From assembly GCF_001189535.1 (NCBI RefSeq), contig NZ_CP012070.1, positions 434,001 to 498,000 of the forward strand: a stretch of 64,000 nucleotides of DNA, written 5' to 3'. The notes beneath the pieces were generated by a model. It ran no database searches and was not told the DNA's origin. It was given only the letters and a program-made list of their open reading frames with translations. Below are positions 1-8,665 of this stretch, piece after piece. Both the position numbers and the translations under genes were made by a program. Source of the DNA: Arsenicicoccus sp. oral taxon 190 (GTDB lineage: Bacteria > Actinomycetota > Actinomycetes > Actinomycetales > Dermatophilaceae). Position 1 is the stretch's first letter. Each line of letters opens with the position of its first letter.

Positions 1-237
1 AAGCGTGACGAGCAGCTGGGGATCCGCTTCCTCTTCCACTGCGGCACCGTGACGCGGCGCCAGGCCGGCAGGATCCGGCTGCAGGAGGAGGAGATCGCCG
101 AGCACCGGTTCGCCCCGGTGGAGGAGGCGTTGTCGTTGCTGCGCAAGCGGGTTCGCCGGCGCGTGGCGGCCGCGCTGGAGGCGGACGGCGGCTGCGTCTA
201 TCTCGAGGACGGGCAGCGGCGTGACGAGGTCGGGTGA
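1..237 (+). CDS. NUDIX hydrolase, C-terminal part (5' cut by window edge)
   Basis: The frame is open from the first base, so the gene begins outside the window. The 78 visible residues (LGIRFLFHCGTV, IRLQEEEIAEHRF, then VYLEDGQ near the end) match the C-terminal half of actinobacterial NUDIX hydrolases that act on nucleoside-diphosphate-type substrates. The Nudix box itself would lie upstream and is not visible. The stop overlaps the start of the DUF4334 gene by 17 bp. The family call rests on the tail only, and the substrate is unknown. Confidence 0.6.
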   Translation, partial: KRDEQLGIRFLFHCGTVTRRQAGRIRLQEEEIAEHRFAPVEEALSLLRKRVRRRVAAALEADGGCVYLEDGQRRDEVG

Positions 238-745
238 GGACGCGACGCTTCTCGCTCGCTACGACGCCCTGGGCCCCGTGGGCGTCGAGGAGCTGCGGGG
301 ATGGTGGCGGGGCCGCGAGCTGAGCACCGAACACCCGCTGTCCGGGATCCTGGAGCCCCTGGGGTGGTGGGGCAAGTGGTTCGGGGGGCCTGACGACGCG
401 CACCCGCTGGTCTTCCGCCGCCGAGACGGCGGGTGCCAGGAGCTCGACCCTGTCCGAATCCCGTTGTCCCTCATGATCCCGTGCGCACCGTTGTTGCGAG
501 CTCGGGTGGCCGTGGCGGGTTTTCACGCCGTGGCGCCCATGCTGGGGACGACCAGACCGCGAGGCCGTTTGCGGGTCAGCACCTTTCGTGGCGTGAGCAC
601 CGCGACACTGGTCTACGACCACCAGCCGATCCTCGACGCCTTCCGGAGGGTCGGGCCGGACGTGGTCATGGGGGCGATGGACCTGCGCGGCATGGCGACG
701 CCCTACCTCTTCGAGCTCACCCGAAACCCTGAAGGCTGCCGCTGA
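221..745 (+). CDS. DUF4334 / GXWXG-type protein
   Basis: This 174-aa protein has the two-part layout of GXWXG (residues about 10-70, with LRGWWRGRE and LGWWGKWF) followed by DUF4334 (VYDHQPILDAFRRVG, then MGAMDLRG and PYLFELTR at the C-terminus). It has no signal peptide and no obvious catalytic residues. The biochemical role of the family is not established. The GTG start lies inside the end of the upstream NUDIX gene, which suggests translational coupling. About 65 bp of relatively AT-rich sequence separates it from the next gene. Confidence 0.75.
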   Translation: MTRSGEDATLLARYDALGPVGVEELRGWWRGRELSTEHPLSGILEPLGWWGKWFGGPDDAHPLVFRRRDGGCQELDPVRIPLSLMIPCAPLLRARVAVAGFHAVAPMLGTTRPRGRLRVSTFRGVSTATLVYDHQPILDAFRRVGPDVVMGAMDLRGMATPYLFELTRNPEGCR

Positions 746-846
746 TAACGGCATACTCATAAGCTTTTGCCTAATGATGGGCCGGGCATGCGGCGGAGAG
801 TGGCACGACGGTGCTGAACCCGCCCCTCCTGGGGCATGGTGAGGGC

Positions 847-1911
847 ATGGCTGACGCACGCAACGCCTCCACCGCCGGCGCCTTCGAGCGGGACGAGAGC
901 TACATCAACGACCGCATCACCTCCGACGCGCCTGCGGGAGACCCCACCGGCGAGCGGGTCGGGGCGATGCGCTGGCCGGTCGAGCCCGGCCGCTACCGGC
1001 TGGTGGCGGCGCGGGCCTGCCCCTGGGCCCACCGCAGCGTCATCGTCCGGCGCCTGCTCGGGCTGGAGGACGTCATCTCCCTCGGCCTGGTGTCGCCCAC
1101 CCACGGGGAGGAGTCGTGGCGCTTCGACCTCGACCCGGACGGACGCGACCCGGTGCTCGGGATCCACCTGCTGCGCGAGGCCTACGACGCGCGAGTCCCG
1201 GACTACCCCAAGGGGATCACGGTGCCGGCCATCGTCGACGTGCCGACCGGGCAGGTCGTCACCAACGACTTCCCGCAGATCACCCTGGACCTGTCGACCG
1301 AGTGGCGCGAGCACCACCGCGACGGTGCCCCCGACCTGTGGCCGGAGGCGCTGCGCGAGGAGATGGAACCGCTGATGCGCCGGATCTACACGGAGGTCAA
1401 CAACGGCGTCTACCGCTGCGGCTTCGCCGCCGACCAGCAGGCGTATGACGACGCCTACGACCGTCTCTGGCACGCCCTCGACTGGCTGGAGGACCACCTG
1501 CGGGAGCGGCGCTACCTCGTCGGCGACCACATCACCGAGGCCGACGTGCGGCTCTACACCACCCTCGTCCGCTTCGACGCCGTCTACCACGGCCACTTCA
1601 AGTGCAACCGGCAGAAGCTGTCGGAGATGCCGGTGCTGGCGGCCTACCTGCGAGACCTGTTCCAGACGCCCGGGTTCGGCGACACCACGGACTTCGTGCA
1701 GATCAAGGAGCACTACTACGTGGTGCACACCGACATCAACCCCACCAAGGTCGTCCCGAAGGGCCCGGACCTGGCCGGCCTCCTCGAGCCCAGCGGCCGC
1801 CAAGGCCTGGGCGGGACCCCCTGGGGGTCAGGCACGGCGCCGGGCCCGGTGCCGGAGGCCGAGCGGGTGCCCGCCGCCAGCACGCCGTTGGGCGAGCGCG
1901 CCTGGGTCTGA
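847..1911 (+). CDS. Xi-class glutathione S-transferase-like / glutathionyl-hydroquinone reductase family
   Basis: The 354-aa protein has the ECM4/YqjG layout. An N-terminal thioredoxin fold carries the redox motif ACPWAH (about residue 58, Cys nucleophile). A C-terminal all-alpha domain carries CGFAADQQAYDDAYDRLW, RRYLVGDHITEADVRL and VYHGHFKCN. Family members reduce glutathionyl- or other thiol-hydroquinone adducts in the cytosol. Actinobacteria usually make mycothiol, so the thiol partner here is uncertain. The internal ATG at 847 is preferred because GGTGAGGG precedes it and the longer reading adds nothing conserved. The last 50 residues are Pro/Gly-rich and not typical of the domain. Confidence 0.85.
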   Translation: MADARNASTAGAFERDESYINDRITSDAPAGDPTGERVGAMRWPVEPGRYRLVAARACPWAHRSVIVRRLLGLEDVISLGLVSPTHGEESWRFDLDPDGRDPVLGIHLLREAYDARVPDYPKGITVPAIVDVPTGQVVTNDFPQITLDLSTEWREHHRDGAPDLWPEALREEMEPLMRRIYTEVNNGVYRCGFAADQQAYDDAYDRLWHALDWLEDHLRERRYLVGDHITEADVRLYTTLVRFDAVYHGHFKCNRQKLSEMPVLAAYLRDLFQTPGFGDTTDFVQIKEHYYVVHTDINPTKVVPKGPDLAGLLEPSGRQGLGGTPWGSGTAPGPVPEAERVPAASTPLGERAWV

Positions 1912-1955
1912 CGGTCCGGCCCGCCATACGGCCTGGCCGTGCCCACCGCCCCTCC

Positions 1956-2330
1956 GTCTGCACCCGCGTCCCCCGTCTTGACCCACAACCTCCGTCTTGA
2001 CCTACAACCCCCGTCTTGAGCTGCAGCCCCAGACCGGAGTTGGCCAGGCAGACCGGGGATGGCCAGGCAGACCGGGGATGGCCGGGCAGACCGAGCCGGG
2101 CCGCCGTCTGCACCTGCCTCCCCCGTCTTGACCTACAGCCCCCGTCTTGACCTACGACCCCCGTCTTGAGCTGCAATCCCAGACCGGGGATGGCCGCGCA
2201 GACCGACCCGCGCCGCCATCTGCACTTGCCTGCCCCGTCTGTGCCCGCGTCCCCCGTCTTGAGCTGCAGCTCCAGACCGGAGTTGGCCAGACAGACCGGG
2301 GATGGCGGCGCAGACGGGGGACGGAGACGC
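1956..2330. repeat. Array of ~19-bp units, GTCT-type and AGAC-type blocks alternating
   Basis: About 20 degenerate units follow each other with a spacing of 19 bp (18 at switch points). One class reads GTCTTGACCTACAACCCCC or GTCTTGAGCTGCAGCCC. The other, its approximate reverse complement, reads AGACCGGGGATGGCCAGGC. Blocks of each class alternate along the gap between the convergent gst-like and norZ genes. 19 is not a multiple of three, so the array is not coding. A transcript entering from either side could fold into long imperfect hairpins. A related array lies at 25776-26090. Confidence 0.85.
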
Positions 2331-2340
2331 CGACGCGACG

Positions 2341-2374
2341 GAGCCCCGGCGACCGGCCGCGGTCGCCGGGGCTC
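2341..2374 (-). terminator. Hairpin after norZ
   Basis: A perfect 14-bp inverted repeat, GAGCCCCGGCGACC with a 6-nt loop, ends ten bases beyond the norZ stop codon. As is usual in GC-rich actinobacteria there is no clear U-tract. It is a likely terminator for norZ and also borders the repeat array. Confidence 0.7.
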
Positions 2375-2383
2375 CGGCATACC

Positions 2384-4795
2384 TCACTCGTGGAGCGCAG
2401 GCTCCTTGTCGGCGCTCAGCACCTCGCCGGCCTCGACGTCGTCGGCGCGGCCACGCAGCGAGTGCCCGGTGAGCAGGCCCACCATGAACACCCCGATCGC
2501 GAGCGCCCCGAGGCTGAAGATGACGTCGCCCGGCACGCGCAGCCACCGCACCACGGTGAGGACCGGGGTGTAGAGGAACTCCTCGCTGCGGGCGTACCAG
2601 AGGCCGTGCTGCACCGACGCCCACGCCTGGGCCAGCCCGAGCGGCAGCAGCGAGATGACGGCCATGGCGAGGAGCCCGCCGTTGAGCAGCCAGAAGCCCC
2701 ACTTGATCGGGCGGTCGTTCCACTCGCGGCCGGGCATCAGCGAGCGGATGCAGAAGAGCATCAGGCCGATGCCGAGCATGCCGTAGACCCCGAACAGCGC
2801 GGTGTGGCCGTGCAGCGGCGTCAGGTTGAGGCCCTGCACGTAGAACAGCGAGATCGGCGGGTTGATGAGGAAGCCGAAGACGCCGGCTCCCAGCATGTTC
2901 CAGAACGACACGGACACGAAGAAGTAGATCGCCCACTTGTAGCCGGCCACCCACTCCCGCACGCGCAGCAGCCGCAGGTTACGGAAGGCCTCGAAGCCGA
3001 CCAGCGCCAGCGGCACGACCTCGAGCGCGCTGAAGACGGCGCCCAGGGCGAGCACCGGCGACGGCGAGCCCGTGAAGTAGAGGTGGTGCGCGGTGCCGAT
3101 GATCCCGCCGGCGAGGAAGATCGTGGTCGAGGACACGACCGAGGTGGTGGCCGTCGCCGCGCGGATCAGCCCGAGCCGGGCGAAGAGGAAGGCGATCACG
3201 GTGGTGGCGAAGACCTCGAAGAACCCCTCGACCCACAGGTGCACGACCCACCAGCGCCAGTACTCCGCGATGGACAGGTGCGTGGAGTGGCCGACGCCGA
3301 AGGCCGCGCCGTAGAACCCGGCGATGGCCAGGCAGCTCATCAGCAGCATGGCAGTCAGCGAGCGCTGGGTGCCGGACGCGAGGGGTGCCTCGGCGCTCGG
3401 GTCCAGGCCGGCGCCCGTGGCCTTGGCGCGCCGCAGCGCCGGTGCCAGGCCCCGCCACATCAGCGCGAACCACAGGAACAGCCCCACGAAGAGCCCGATC
3501 TGGAAGGCGCGGCCGAGGTCGACATACTCGTATCCCTGCGTGCCGAGCCAGAAGTTGAGCGCGTTGCCGTGGCCCATCTTGCCCATGATCGACAGCCACT
3601 CACCGGCCATCGAGCCGAGCACCACGACCAGGAGCGCGCCGAAGAGCACGTTGACGCCGAGGCGCTGCAGCCGCGGCTCACGGCCACCCACGGCGGGCGC
3701 GACGTAGAGCCCCGTGGCGAGCCACGCGGTGGCGATCCAGAAGATGCCGAGCTGGGTGTGCCAGGTGCGCACCACGGCATAGGGCAGGACCTGGTCGATC
3801 GGTATGCCGAACAGCGCGCCCCCCTCGACGCCGTAGTGCGCGCCGATGATGCCGCAGGCGATCTGCAGCATGAAGAGCAGCCCGACGACGAAGAAGTACT
3901 TGAGCGTGGCGCGCTGGGAGGGGGTGGCGCGGTATCCGAGGAGCGGGTCCTTGCTGGGGATCGACCGGACGTGGTCCTCGTCGCGGTCCTCGGCGTCGTG
4001 CGCCTGGTGGTACCACACCATCCCGGCGATCCCGGCGAGCAGCAGGATGAAGCTGACGATGCTCCACAGGACGTTGTCGGCCGGCGGGACGTTGTCGATG
4101 AGCGGCTCGTGGGGCCAGTTCTGGGTGTAGGTGACGGTCTTGCCCGGCGCGTCCGTCGACGCCGACCAGCTGGTCCACCAGAAGAACGCCATCATGTCCT
4201 TGGCGTCGGCGGCGTCGGTGAGGGTGCCCTTGGGGATGGCGTAGTGGACGTGGCCGCCCGCGAACATCGCGGTGTAGTGGGCGGCGTTGGTGTCGAAGAC
4301 GTGCGCTCGCGCGCCGGACAGGGTGACCGTGCCGGTCCGGGCGTCGTAGGTGTTGGTGCGCAGCTCCTGCTTGAGCCGGGCCTGCAGGGCGCCCTGGCGC
4401 TCCACGGTGGCCTTGTCGTAGGTGGTCCCGCCCTCCTGGCGGGCCCACTGGTCGAGCAAGGTCGTGGCCTCGCGGTGGAGCCAGTCGGCGGTCCAGTCGG
4501 GCGCGACGTAGGCGCCGTGGCCCCACACCGACCCGATCTCCTGGCCACCGAGGGACTGCCAGACCTGCTGGCCGTGGATGATGTCGTCGCCGGTGAAGAG
4601 CTCCCTGCCGTCGGCGGCGACCACGTGCGCGGGGATCGGCGGCTTGTTGGTGTCGATCTGCTTGCCCATCCACAGCAGCACGCCGAAGGACCCGAGCACG
4701 ACGCAGATCAGGGCGATCCACCACCGCTTGTCGCGGCGCGAGACGTGACCGCGCTCGACGGTCGCCCCGGTGGTTCGAGGTTCTTTGAGGCTCAT
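2384..4795 (-). CDS. norZ: Quinol-dependent nitric oxide reductase, single subunit (qNor)
   Basis: The 803-aa integral membrane enzyme reduces 2 NO to N2O with quinol electrons. It has an N-terminal hydrophobic anchor, then a periplasmic-type domain (about residues 45-245; LFTGDDIIHGQQVWQSLGG), then about 12 further membrane segments of the heme-copper oxidase fold. Likely metal ligands are visible: RTWHTQLGIFW, HLWVEGFFEVFATT (His and Glu for the heme/FeB site), GTAHHLYFTG and HGHTALFGVYG. The fused N-terminal domain marks the qNor rather than the cytochrome-c type. No other denitrification gene is nearby, so detoxification of NO is the likely role. The ATG is preceded by GGAGGGG. Confidence 0.95.
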   Translation of the reverse strand: MSLKEPRTTGATVERGHVSRRDKRWWIALICVVLGSFGVLLWMGKQIDTNKPPIPAHVVAADGRELFTGDDIIHGQQVWQSLGGQEIGSVWGHGAYVAPDWTADWLHREATTLLDQWARQEGGTTYDKATVERQGALQARLKQELRTNTYDARTGTVTLSGARAHVFDTNAAHYTAMFAGGHVHYAIPKGTLTDAADAKDMMAFFWWTSWSASTDAPGKTVTYTQNWPHEPLIDNVPPADNVLWSIVSFILLLAGIAGMVWYHQAHDAEDRDEDHVRSIPSKDPLLGYRATPSQRATLKYFFVVGLLFMLQIACGIIGAHYGVEGGALFGIPIDQVLPYAVVRTWHTQLGIFWIATAWLATGLYVAPAVGGREPRLQRLGVNVLFGALLVVVLGSMAGEWLSIMGKMGHGNALNFWLGTQGYEYVDLGRAFQIGLFVGLFLWFALMWRGLAPALRRAKATGAGLDPSAEAPLASGTQRSLTAMLLMSCLAIAGFYGAAFGVGHSTHLSIAEYWRWWVVHLWVEGFFEVFATTVIAFLFARLGLIRAATATTSVVSSTTIFLAGGIIGTAHHLYFTGSPSPVLALGAVFSALEVVPLALVGFEAFRNLRLLRVREWVAGYKWAIYFFVSVSFWNMLGAGVFGFLINPPISLFYVQGLNLTPLHGHTALFGVYGMLGIGLMLFCIRSLMPGREWNDRPIKWGFWLLNGGLLAMAVISLLPLGLAQAWASVQHGLWYARSEEFLYTPVLTVVRWLRVPGDVIFSLGALAIGVFMVGLLTGHSLRGRADDVEAGEVLSADKEPALHE

Positions 4796-4880
4796 CGCCC
4801 CTCCATTTATTCACGGGATATGCCGTGCCAAATAGTGCCACAGGCTGGGAGCAGACTGGCAGGGGGGTACCCTCGTGGGC

Positions 4881-5477
4881 ATGCTCACACCCCACCCGGC
4901 GATCTCCGGCGGGGTCATCACAGTGGCAGCGGTGGTGGTGCGCGACCCGGGCGGCCGGCTGCTGACGGTGCGCAAGGCGGGGACCGAGCGGTTCATGCTG
5001 CCAGGGGGCAAGCTCGAGCCCGGCGAAGCCCCGGCGGTGACCGCGGCCCGCGAGGCGCAGGAAGAGGTCGGCCTCGTCGTCCACCCCGAGTCCCTCGTGC
5101 TGGTGGGCGATTTCACCACCGACGCCGCCAACGAGCCGGGTCACCTGGTCCGCTGCTGGACGTATGCCGCTCCCCCCGCCTTCCGTGCCGCCGAGCCGGT
5201 GGCGGCTGCGGCCGAGATCGCCGAGATCCGGTGGCTCGACCCGGCGGGGGCGTTGCCGCCGGACCTGGCGCCGCTGCTGACCGAGGCGGTGGTGCCGGCG
5301 CTGCTGGCGGCGGGTGAGGGCGGGGGTGCCGATGGGGCCGATGGGGCCGATGGGGCCGATGGGGCCGATGGTGAAGCCCGGCGCGTGGGCCCCGGCGACG
5401 CGGGGCGTGGGGGACCCGGTGACGCGGGGCGTGGGGGCCCCGATGACGGGGCGCTCCGAGGAGCCTCGCCGGCGTGA
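4881..5477 (+). CDS. NUDIX hydrolase with repeat-derived C-terminal tail
   Basis: The first ~145 residues form a NUDIX domain with an intact Nudix box starting GGKLEPGE and ending REAQEEVGL, so a Mg-dependent pyrophosphohydrolase is expected. The last ~50 residues are low complexity: five GAD triplets followed by GPGDAGRG-type repeats, encoded by DNA tandem repeats at 5325-5452. The ATG at 4881 is chosen over the GTG at 4875 because TACCCT (4868-4873) lies exactly 7 nt before it, which suggests leaderless initiation. The stop overlaps the GTG of hrpB (GTGA), so the two genes are probably co-translated. Confidence 0.85.
   Translation: MLTPHPAISGGVITVAAVVVRDPGGRLLTVRKAGTERFMLPGGKLEPGEAPAVTAAREAQEEVGLVVHPESLVLVGDFTTDAANEPGHLVRCWTYAAPPAFRAAEPVAAAAEIAEIRWLDPAGALPPDLAPLLTEAVVPALLAAGEGGGADGADGADGADGADGEARRVGPGDAGRGGPGDAGRGGPDDGALRGASPA
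5325..5369 (+). repeat. 9-bp tandem repeat in coding DNA
   Basis: Five consecutive 9-bp units (one GGTGCCGAT and four GGGGCCGAT) encode GADGADGADGADGAD. The unit length is divisible by three, so copy-number change would alter protein length without breaking the frame. Confidence 0.9.
5391..5452 (+). repeat. 24-bp tandem repeat in coding DNA
   Basis: Two near-identical 24-bp units (core GACGCGGGGCGTGGGGG) and a partial third encode GPGDAGRG-like peptides in the tail of the NUDIX protein, just before the coupled hrpB start. Confidence 0.85.
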
Positions 5478-8179
5478 CGGCCCAGCCACCCTTCGACCTG
5501 GACCGGATCGGCGTCGGGCTGCCTTTCGCGACCGCGGTGCCGCTGCTGCAGGACGCGATGGCCGGCGGGGTCGCCGTGGTGCAGGCACCGCCCGGCACCG
5601 GCAAGACGACGCTGGTGCCGCCCGCGGTGGCCAACCACGTGGGCGCCCTCGCGACCAGCCCGGGGACGGGTCGTCGATCGGACGACCGGGCGCCCGGCCG
5701 CGTCGTCGTGGTGCAGCCCCGCCGGGTGGCGGCCCGTGCCGCTGCGGCCCGCCTCGCGACGCTGACGGGGACCCCGCTCGGACAGCGGGTGGGCTACACC
5801 GTCCGGGGCGAACGTCGCTGCGACGCAACTGCCCTCGTCGAGGTCGTGACCCCGGGGATCCTGCTGCGCCGGCTCCTGGCGGACGCCGCCATACCGGGCG
5901 TGGCCGCGGTGATCCTGGACGAGGTCCACGAGCGGGGGTTGGAGACGGATCTGCTGGTCGGGCTGCTGACGGACCTGCGGCAGCTGCGCGAGGACCTCGT
6001 GCTGGTCGCGATGTCCGCGACGGTGGATGCGGCGGCGTTCGCGGGGCTGCTCGGTGGCGACGAGGCGGCCCCGGTCGTGGACTGCCCGTCGGCGCTGCAC
6101 CCGGTGGCGGTGACGTGGCGACCGGCAGGCGGTGGCGCGGCGCGCACCGACGCGCGCGGGGTGCGCCGGGAGTTCCTCACGCACGTGGCGCAGGTGACCG
6201 CCGAGGCGTACGCCTCGGCGGTGGCGGCCCACCCGGCGGTCGACGCGTTGGTCTTCCTGCCCGGCGCGTGGGAGGTCGGCGAGGTGGCGCGTCGCCTCCG
6301 CGAGATCACACGTGGCACAACGGTGCTGGAGCTGCACGGCCAGGTCGGGCCGCGGGAGCAGGACCGAGCGGTCGGTGGCCGCGAACCGGGTGACCCACCG
6401 CGGATCATCGTCTCGACCTCGCTCGCCGAGTCCTCGCTCACCGTCCCCGGCGTCCGGCTCGTCGTCGACGCGGGCCTGGCGCGCGAGCCGCGCCGCGACA
6501 CCGGGCGCGGCATGTCCGGCCTGGTCACGGTGACGTGCTCGCGCGCCTCGGCCGACCAGCGCGCCGGTCGCGCCGGGCGGCTGGGGCCGGGCGCCGTGGT
6601 CCGCTGCTACGACGAGGCCACGTATGCCGCCATGCCCGCTCACGTCACCCCCCAGATCGCGACCAGCGACCTGACGGACGCGCTGCTGACGCTGGCGTGC
6701 TGGGGCACCCCGCGCGGCGCCGGGCTCCGGCTGCCTGCGCCCCCACCCGCGGTCGCGGTGCGGGCCGGCGAGGCGACGCTGCGCGAGCTGGGCGCCGTCG
6801 ACGAGGCCGGCCAGGTGACCGCGCAGGGCCGCGCACTGTCGAGGATCCCGGTGAGCGCCAGGCTCGCTCGTAGCCTCGCCGTCGGATCCAGCCTGGTGGG
6901 GCCGCAGCTCGCCGCGGAGGTGGTGGCCGCCGTCTCCGAAGACCTGCGGTCCCCGGGGGCCGACCTGACCGCGCTGCTGCGGGAGCTGCGGTCGGGCGAC
7001 CTCGGGCACCAGTCGGGTCGGTGGCGCGCCGAGGCCCGCCGTCTGGCCCGACTGGTGCCCGAGGTCGGCCCGGGCGTGCGGGCGGGTCAGGAGACCGGCG
7101 CGGCAGGGACGGGCAGGAACGGTCTCGGTGCGGCGGCGCTCGGCACGGCCTACGGCGTCGGGCTGGTCGTGGCGCTAGCCGGCCCGCATCGCGTGGCGCG
7201 CCGCGTCGGCGACACCTGGCTGCTGGCGAGCGGCACGAGAGCCGCGCTTCCGCAGGGCAGCTCGCTGCAGCACGAGGAGTGGCTGGCCGTCGCGGACGTG
7301 GCCCGCGCGACGGGCCCTGCCACGGCCGGGACCGGTGCCGTGATCCGAGCCGCGGCACCGCTCGACCAGGACACGGCCGAGCTGGCCGCAGCGCACCTCC
7401 TCGTGCAGGAGGTCCGCGCCGAGCTCGTCGGAGGCCGGGTGCGGGCCCGGGAGGTGCGCGCCCTCGGGGCCATCGAGCTGTCGTCGACCCCGGTGAGCGC
7501 CAAGGCAGGTGGCGGACGTGGGGCTGCGCCCGGCCCGGAGGCTGCTGCCGTGCACGACGCGGTCCGCGATGCCGTGCGGAACGCGGTGCAGGACAAGGGG
7601 ATCGACGTCTTCACCTGGTCCCCGGCTGCCGCCGCGCTGCGAGATCGCCTGGCGCTGCTGCACGCCCACCTCGGCGAGCCGTGGCCGGACGTGTCCGACC
7701 CGGCGCTGGCGCGCCGCCTGGACGAGTGGCTCGGCCCCGAGATCGACGCCCTGGCACGGGGTCTGGCGGCCGACCGGGTCGACCTGACCGAGCCCCTGCG
7801 CCGGTTGCTGCCGTGGCCGGAGGCGGCCCGGCTCGACGAGCTCGCCCCGGAGCGGCTGACGGTGGCCAGCGGCTCGCAGGTGCGCATCAGCTACCCGCCA
7901 TACGACGAACCGACCGCACGCCCGACGGTGCAGGTCAAGCTGCAGGAGTGCTTCGGGTGGGCGGCGACGCCCACGGTGGCCGACGGGCGGGTGCCCATCA
8001 CCTTCCACCTGCTGTCGCCGGCCCGGCGACCGGTCGCGATCACCGACGACCTGCGGTCGTTCTGGGATGGGCCCTATCAGCAGGTGCGGGCCGAGCTGCG
8101 CGGCCGCTACCCCAAGCACCCCTGGCCGGAGGACCCGTGGTCGGCGACGGCCACGGCCCGCACCACACGGCGCCGGTGA
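5474..8179 (+). CDS. hrpB: ATP-dependent helicase HrpB
   Basis: The 901-aa DEAH-family superfamily-2 helicase has Walker A APPGTGKTT (about residue 38), DEVH in AVILDEVHERG, MSATVD, and motif VI QRAGRAGR. The family's HrpB C-terminal domain is present (PPYDEPTARPTVQVKLQE, ITDDLRSFWDGPYQQ, PKHPWPEDPW). Length matches full-size HrpB. The GTG start overlaps the upstream NUDIX stop, indicating coupling. Bacterial HrpB proteins are RNA-helicase-like but their cellular substrate is poorly defined. Confidence 0.95.
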   Translation: MTAQPPFDLDRIGVGLPFATAVPLLQDAMAGGVAVVQAPPGTGKTTLVPPAVANHVGALATSPGTGRRSDDRAPGRVVVVQPRRVAARAAAARLATLTGTPLGQRVGYTVRGERRCDATALVEVVTPGILLRRLLADAAIPGVAAVILDEVHERGLETDLLVGLLTDLRQLREDLVLVAMSATVDAAAFAGLLGGDEAAPVVDCPSALHPVAVTWRPAGGGAARTDARGVRREFLTHVAQVTAEAYASAVAAHPAVDALVFLPGAWEVGEVARRLREITRGTTVLELHGQVGPREQDRAVGGREPGDPPRIIVSTSLAESSLTVPGVRLVVDAGLAREPRRDTGRGMSGLVTVTCSRASADQRAGRAGRLGPGAVVRCYDEATYAAMPAHVTPQIATSDLTDALLTLACWGTPRGAGLRLPAPPPAVAVRAGEATLRELGAVDEAGQVTAQGRALSRIPVSARLARSLAVGSSLVGPQLAAEVVAAVSEDLRSPGADLTALLRELRSGDLGHQSGRWRAEARRLARLVPEVGPGVRAGQETGAAGTGRNGLGAAALGTAYGVGLVVALAGPHRVARRVGDTWLLASGTRAALPQGSSLQHEEWLAVADVARATGPATAGTGAVIRAAAPLDQDTAELAAAHLLVQEVRAELVGGRVRAREVRALGAIELSSTPVSAKAGGGRGAAPGPEAAAVHDAVRDAVRNAVQDKGIDVFTWSPAAAALRDRLALLHAHLGEPWPDVSDPALARRLDEWLGPEIDALARGLAADRVDLTEPLRRLLPWPEAARLDELAPERLTVASGSQVRISYPPYDEPTARPTVQVKLQECFGWAATPTVADGRVPITFHLLSPARRPVAITDDLRSFWDGPYQQVRAELRGRYPKHPWPEDPWSATATARTTRRR

Positions 8180-8190
8180 GCCTGACGCCC

Positions 8191-8224
8191 GGTAGCCATC
8201 GGCGGGCGCCCGCCGATGGCTACC
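8191..8224. terminator. Perfect 34-bp palindrome after hrpB
   Basis: GGTAGCCATCGGCGGGC is followed directly by its reverse complement, giving a 17-bp stem 11 bp after the hrpB stop. It probably ends hrpB transcription. Its right edge overlaps the possible promoter box of the next small gene. Confidence 0.7.
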
Positions 8225-8232
8225 CTGGGCTC

Positions 8233-8436
8233 ATGACCGACCCGATCTCGCGCGAGCACGAGCCGTCCGGCTTCGGACGGGTCTTCGGTGCGTTCCTGGC
8301 CCTGCTGGCCACCGTCGGCGTGGGCTGGGCGGCGACCCGTGGGCGGGACCGCGACCCCGTGACGGCCCGGCGGCGGGAGGCTCCCGGCGGCCGCGGTCGC
8401 AGCGGCCACGGCCGCGGCCGCGACGGATCCGCCTGA
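8233..8436 (+). CDS. Small single-pass membrane protein, unknown
   Basis: The 67-aa reading frame has a polar N-terminus, one hydrophobic segment (FGAFLALLATVGVGWAA, residues about 18-34) and a basic, Arg/Gly-rich tail. No Shine-Dalgarno sequence is seen, but TACCCT (8221-8226) lies 6 nt before the ATG, matching the leaderless pattern found at other genes here. Function is not recognisable. It could be a non-gene, though the start context supports it. Confidence 0.45.
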   Translation: MTDPISREHEPSGFGRVFGAFLALLATVGVGWAATRGRDRDPVTARRREAPGGRGRSGHGRGRDGSA

Positions 8437-8452
8437 GAGAGCTGTCGGTTGG

Positions 8453-8665
8453 TCAGCCGCGAGCGGGCTGCGCGTCCCGCCGCACCTGCCGGGTCGTCCA
8501 GAGGGCGGCGCCGACCAGGCTCGCCATGGCGGCGCCCAGGAGCACCAGCCAGATCGGGTCGGAGCCGGTGCGGATCAGCTGACCAAAGATCCACAGCTGC
8601 ACGATCAGCGGAGCGATGAAGCTGGCGACGACGGCCTGCTGGCGGGACTGCGTGGAGCGAGCCAT
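8453..8665 (-). CDS. Small two-pass membrane protein, unknown
   Basis: This 70-aa protein starts MARSTQSRQQ, has two hydrophobic stretches (VVASFIAPLIVQLWIFGQLI and WLVLLGAAMASLVGAALW) and a basic end. The ATG has a strong GCAGGAGG ribosome binding site, which is why this start was chosen inside a much longer open frame. It converges with the preceding small gene. No family is recognised. Confidence 0.6.
   Translation of the reverse strand: MARSTQSRQQAVVASFIAPLIVQLWIFGQLIRTGSDPIWLVLLGAAMASLVGAALWTTRQVRRDAQPARG

Noticed and set aside
1956..2330. Considered as a CRISPR array
   Set aside because: Units are about 19 bp, degenerate, occur in both orientations and have no unique spacers; no cas gene is present.
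2147..5317. A 1056-codon open frame on the plus strand opposite norZ
   Set aside because: It is antisense to a complete qNor gene, has the Arg/His/Asp/Gln-rich composition of GC-driven antisense frames, and shows no domain.
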